Of a DNA stretch of 64,000 nt, positions 61,057 to 64,000 are shown piece by piece. Numbering within the stretch: position 1 is the first letter of the stretch; each line of letters begins with the position of its first letter. The stretch covers positions 5,642,001 through 5,706,000 of the forward strand of contig NZ_CP192063.1 in NCBI RefSeq assembly GCF_050942425.1, read 5' to 3'. Below the pieces are notes generated by a model. The model was not told the DNA's origin. It did not search any database and worked only from the letters and a program-made list of their open reading frames with translations. The stretch comes from Actinoallomurus sp050942425 (lineage in GTDB: Bacteria; Actinomycetota; Actinomycetes; Streptosporangiales; Streptosporangiaceae). The position numbers were made by a program, and so were the translations under genes.

Positions 61057-62298
61057 TCAGCACGCCGCATCCGATGCCGTGTCCAGGCCGGTGGCGTCGT
61101 GGTGGCGTAGCCCGCTCAACCAGGCGATCGGGGCGGAGGCCGCCACGACCATGCCGGCGCCGAGGAAGACCAGGCGGGGGTTGCCGGACAGCATTTGGGT
61201 GACCATGCCGGCCAGGACCGCTCCGAGGGGGGTGGTGGCCAAGACGATGGAGCGTACGGTGCTGGTGACCCGGCCGAGCAGGTCACGGGGCACCAGGTGC
61301 TGGCGCAGGGTGCGGATCACGATGCTCGCCACGACGGTGGCCCACACCAGCACGGCGTTGCCGGCGGCCAGCCACCAGGCGTCGGGGGCTGAGCCGGTCA
61401 CGCACAGCCCGATGCCGATCATCGCAGAGGCGGCCAGGGCCAGCCGGACCGGAGCGATGCGGGCGGTGAGATAGGGGGCGATGGCGGCGCCGGCGACCCC
61501 GCCCAGGCCTCCGCCGGCAACGGCCACGCCGACGAGCCAGGATGCGGCGCCCAGGTAGTCGCGGGCGAAGAAGACGATCAGTTTCTCCACGGCCAGGCAC
61601 AGATTGATCACGACTTGCAGGACGGCGAAGGACAGGATGACCGGCGAGGACGCCAGGCAGCGCACGCCGTCGCGCCACTGGGTTCGCAGGGGGACCTGTT
61701 GGCGTGGCGGGCGCGGGATCGGCGGAGTGCGGCGCCGGGTGCCCGCCAATGTCGTCAGCGACACCACGAACGTGGCCGCGTCCACCAGCAGCGCGGCGTT
61801 CATGCCGAGGGCGACGGCCAGCAGGCCGACGATGGCCGGTCCGATCACCAGGGAGGTCTGGTTGGCGGTCTCCAGGAAAGAGTTGGCCCCGACCAGCGCC
61901 TGCCCCCGGTACAGGTCGCGTGTCGCGATTGCCAGCGCGGTTTCGAAGAAGACCCCGGCGGCTCCGGCGACGAATGCCAGCACCAAGATCACCGCGATCG
62001 TGCCGGCGTGCGCCCTCGTCAGCGTGAACAGCGCCACGAACACGGCGCAGCGAACCACATCGGCGCCGATCAACACCCGCCACGGATCCATCCGGTCCAC
62101 CAGGGGACCGGCCGGCAGCCCGACCAGCAGGTAGCCGATCGTCCGTGGCGCGGAGGCCAGCGCGGCGGCCAGCGGACTACGCGTCATCTGCAGCACCAGC
62201 AGCGGGATGGCCAAGATGGCCAGGCCATCGCCCAGCAGCGAGACCGCCTGCCCGGCGAGAAAAAGCCGGTACCGGCGGCCGCCGGTCACGGCGGCCAT
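61057..62298 (-). CDS. MFS transporter (multidrug efflux type)
   Basis: This 413-residue protein has about 12 transmembrane helices. MAAVTGGRRYRLFLAGQAVSLLGDGLAILAIPLLV opens TM1, and the loop PAGPLVDRMDPWRVLIGAD is the MFS motif A region. This is the layout of the MFS_3/enterobactin-exporter-like group common in actinomycetes. The substrate is unknown. It converges with the STAND gene with a 5-bp gap. Confidence 0.85.
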   Translation of the reverse strand: MAAVTGGRRYRLFLAGQAVSLLGDGLAILAIPLLVLQMTRSPLAAALASAPRTIGYLLVGLPAGPLVDRMDPWRVLIGADVVRCAVFVALFTLTRAHAGTIAVILVLAFVAGAAGVFFETALAIATRDLYRGQALVGANSFLETANQTSLVIGPAIVGLLAVALGMNAALLVDAATFVVSLTTLAGTRRRTPPIPRPPRQQVPLRTQWRDGVRCLASSPVILSFAVLQVVINLCLAVEKLIVFFARDYLGAASWLVGVAVAGGGLGGVAGAAIAPYLTARIAPVRLALAASAMIGIGLCVTGSAPDAWWLAAGNAVLVWATVVASIVIRTLRQHLVPRDLLGRVTSTVRSIVLATTPLGAVLAGMVTQMLSGNPRLVFLGAGMVVAASAPIAWLSGLRHHDATGLDTASDAAC

Positions 62299-62596
62299 GC
62301 GTACCCGGTCAGGGCCTCGGCCCGGCAGCCTAAGGACATCTTCACCTTCCAGGCCAACGTCGCGGGTGCCGATGGTTCCAGATCAAGGTGCGGTCGAGGA
62401 GTTCGCGCCGGCCGGTCCGCACCCACCGCTCCATGATGGCGTCGGTCCTCGGCATCCGCATACCCGTGAGTGCCGCGGCCGGCACCAGCGCCGCCGGCAT
62501 CGTCTCCGCCGCTCACAAGCGCGTCGAGCGGGGGTGATGCGCGAGTACGGCGCGGCGGTGGTGCCGGTGCGGCTCAACCCGCCGACCTCCCGTCGG
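62299..62596. other. Spacer holding the transposase relic
   Basis: Apart from the transposase fragment at 62342-62470, no gene is seen. 62480-62596 holds short open frames without ribosome sites. Confidence 0.4.
62342..62470 (-). pseudogene. Remnant of an integrase-core (rve) transposase
   Basis: The minus strand reads RMPRTDAIMERWVRTGRREL, then LDRTLIWNHRHP, then a stop. This is the conserved stretch of integrase-core insertion-sequence transposases (usually 'NAIMERWxRTCRxELLDRTLIWNxxHL') around the catalytic Glu. Nothing upstream or downstream continues the gene, and no terminal repeats are seen, so it is a short relic. Confidence 0.55.
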
Positions 62597-63262
62597 TCAG
62601 CGGGCGACGCCCACGGCTGCCTTGACGGTCTCCGGGCGGCTCAGCACGGCGAGCATGAGATGGGCGACGTCGGCCCGAGACACCCTGAGTCCGCCGCGGA
62701 CGTTGCGGTCGAGTGCGGTGCGATATGCGCCGGTCATCGGCCCGTTGGTGAGGTACGGCGGCCGTACGACCGTCCAGTCCAGACCGCTGTCGCGAAGGGC
62801 GTCTTCGAGCGACGCCAGGTCGCGGTAGTTCGCGCGGAAGACGGCCTTGACCGTGGGGCCCAGGAGGTACCGCACGAAGGGGCCCTCGCCCGGGTCGTGC
62901 CTCGGCGGGTGCGGTCGGCCCGGCGAGGCGATGGTCGCGACGGGTGCGGCGCTGACAGCGACGATCCTGCGCGTGGCGGCCGTCTGCATCGCGGTGAGGA
63001 GGGTCTGTGTCCCGCGATGGGCGATGCCGACGTCGGCCCTCGACCGGGGCCCGAGGCAGGACAGCACCGCGTCCGCGCCTGAGACCGCCGGCGCCAGTGC
63101 CTGCGGTGTCGCCGTCGCGAGATCGGCGCGGACGACACGAACGTCCGCGGACAGCCGCGAGGGGTCCCGCACCACCGCGGTCACGTCGTGCCCCGCGGCC
63201 ACGGACTGCTGGAGCAGGTGCCGGCCGATTCCTCCGGTCGCGCCGACGATCGTCAGCCTCAT
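62597..63262 (-). CDS. NAD(P)-binding Rossmann protein (NmrA/atypical SDR)
   Basis: ATG 63262 overlaps the upstream gene's stop (ATGA) and opens MRLTIVGATGGIGRHLL, the dinucleotide-binding GxxGxxG motif. The 221-residue protein continues with DVTAVVRDPSRL, GADAVLSCLG, a truncated active-site region and LDWTVVRPPYLTNG, typical of NAD(P)H-binding 10-like proteins that act as redox sensors or flavin/quinone reductases. The substrate is unknown. It forms an operon with the following NmrA-like gene. Confidence 0.88.
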   Translation of the reverse strand: MRLTIVGATGGIGRHLLQQSVAAGHDVTAVVRDPSRLSADVRVVRADLATATPQALAPAVSGADAVLSCLGPRSRADVGIAHRGTQTLLTAMQTAATRRIVAVSAAPVATIASPGRPHPPRHDPGEGPFVRYLLGPTVKAVFRANYRDLASLEDALRDSGLDWTVVRPPYLTNGPMTGAYRTALDRNVRGGLRVSRADVAHLMLAVLSRPETVKAAVGVAR

Positions 63263-64000
63263 CGCCTGCCCCCGGGTACGCGGGGGCCGGAAGCGGCGAG
63301 GAACGCCTCGCGGTGCCGTTCGGCCCACGAGGCGAAGGTTCCGGCGTCGCGGCCGAGCACCTCGGTCACCACTTGTGTGGTCCGCGCCGGCTGCCTGGCA
63401 GCGTCCGCCTGCATGCGCAGGTACGCGACGGCGAACTGCTCGGGAAAGCCCTGCGCGACCATGATCTGCCTGGCCACCTCCGGCGGGACCTCCTGGTACC
63501 GCAGCGGCCGGCCGATCGCCGTGCCGACGATCGCCACCATCTCCTCCTGGGTGAGCGAGGCCGGGCCGGTCACCTCGAGCCGTTCGCCGAGCAGGTCGTC
63601 GCGGCGCAACGCGTGCGCCGCGACCTCCGCGATGTCCCGCTCGTCGATGGGCGCCGCCGCGGCGCGCGCGTACGGGCCGCGGATGACATCGCCCGCGCCG
63701 ATCTGGGCGGCCCACAGGCCGATCACGTTGCCGGCGAAAGTCGTGGGACGAAGGCTCACCCACTCCATTCCGGAAGCCGTGACGGCTTGCTCGGCTTCCC
63801 TGTTGTAGTCACCGCGGTACCGCGACGGCTGCCGAGCCGGGTCCTCATCGACGTTGGACGCGGCGAGCACGACCGCACGCCGGACGTCGCGCTTCTCTGC
63901 GAGCGCGACCAGGGCGGCCGCCGCGTGTCCCACCGCCCGCGGGTTGATGAAGACGGCGTCGACGTCGTCGAGGGCTACGGCGAGCGTCCCGGGGTCGGAC
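63259..64000 (-). CDS. NmrA-family NAD(P)-binding protein, 5' end beyond window
   Basis: The frame stays open to the right edge; about 246 residues are visible. The nucleotide-binding motif is outside the window. AVALDDVDAVFINP, VRRAVVLAASNVDED, EWVSLRPTTFAGN, YARAAAAPIDERDIAEVAAHAL and LEVTGPASLTQEEMVAIVG are the usual blocks of the NmrA-like/NAD(P)H-azoreductase group. Its stop overlaps the next gene's start, so both are co-translated. Confidence 0.87.
   Translation of the reverse strand, partial: SDPGTLAVALDDVDAVFINPRAVGHAAAALVALAEKRDVRRAVVLAASNVDEDPARQPSRYRGDYNREAEQAVTASGMEWVSLRPTTFAGNVIGLWAAQIGAGDVIRGPYARAAAAPIDERDIAEVAAHALRRDDLLGERLEVTGPASLTQEEMVAIVGTAIGRPLRYQEVPPEVARQIMVAQGFPEQFAVAYLRMQADAARQPARTTQVVTEVLGRDAGTFASWAERHREAFLAASGPRVPGGRR

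Noticed and set aside
1..64000. tRNA or rRNA genes
   Set aside because: No cloverleaf with TTCGA/TTCAA T-loop context or rRNA sequence was seen on either strand by eye; a covariance search would be decisive.

Overview
The window is very GC-rich with a strong third-position GC bias, many GTG starts and many 4-base ATGA/GTGA gene overlaps. This is typical of a filamentous actinomycete; Streptosporangiales or a relative is my inference from gene content only. No rRNA, tRNA, CRISPR array or complete insertion sequence was found. About 43 protein genes, one riboswitch and several operator-like and terminator-like sites are supported.

Region 1 (1-21.5 kb) is a giant-protein locus. The C-terminal 4,437 residues of a huge protein with no cysteine run in from the left edge. 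They are followed by a calpain-like ORF overlapping in the -1 frame, an SseB-like/type VII-associated protein, a leader-sized ORF, a proline-rich protein with an ADP-ribosyltransferase-like tail, a membrane-anchored ricin-type lectin and a SARP/AfsR-type ATPase regulator. The set resembles actinobacterial 'lonely Cys' giant-protein loci associated with type VII secretion. The effector, its processing and its target are unknown.

Region 2 (21.8-28.8 kb) is a copper-handling cluster: a Cys-rich Csp/DUF326-like bundle, a Met/His-rich membrane protein behind a BlaI/CopY-type operator, YcnI, a SCO1 lipoprotein, a Tat-exported DyP peroxidase, a small Met/His membrane protein, a CopA-type P1B ATPase and a PCuAC-like chaperone. 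The last five genes overlap or nearly abut. A cation-efflux transporter (28.9-29.5 kb, minus strand) follows.

Region 3 (29.9-33.1 kb) is a magnesium locus: an M-box (ykoK) Mg2+ riboswitch, a long leader with two mini-ORFs and a hairpin, a soluble PRC-barrel/MgtE-N/CBS protein with no membrane domain, and an overlapping NRAMP-family transporter whose metal-site motifs differ from Mn/Fe NRAMPs. The likely reading is a split Mg2+ importer, with sensor and pore on separate polypeptides.

Region 4 (33.4-37.6 kb) has a secreted M4 metalloprotease and a secreted SGNH esterase, convergent on a strong hairpin. The esterase gene has a LacI-type palindrome just upstream.

Region 5 (37.7-47.7 kb) looks like cytoplasmic muropeptide recycling: NamZ (DUF1343) divergent from NagZ (GH3), then a tandem-GNAT protein, a PIG-L deacetylase and a complete Opp/Dpp-type importer.

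Region 6 (47.8-58.5 kb) is carbohydrate use. On the plus strand are a secreted DUF4185-like propeller, an aldose-epimerase-like protein, an SDR dehydrogenase and an SMP-30 lactonase. Converging on the minus strand are a FadR-type GntR regulator, a 35-bp tandem repeat, a sugar ABC importer and a GH38 alpha-mannosidase.

Region 7 (58.7-64 kb) has a STAND NTPase with near-perfect TPR repeats, an MFS exporter, a transposase remnant and two NmrA-like NAD(P)-binding proteins, the second cut by the right edge.
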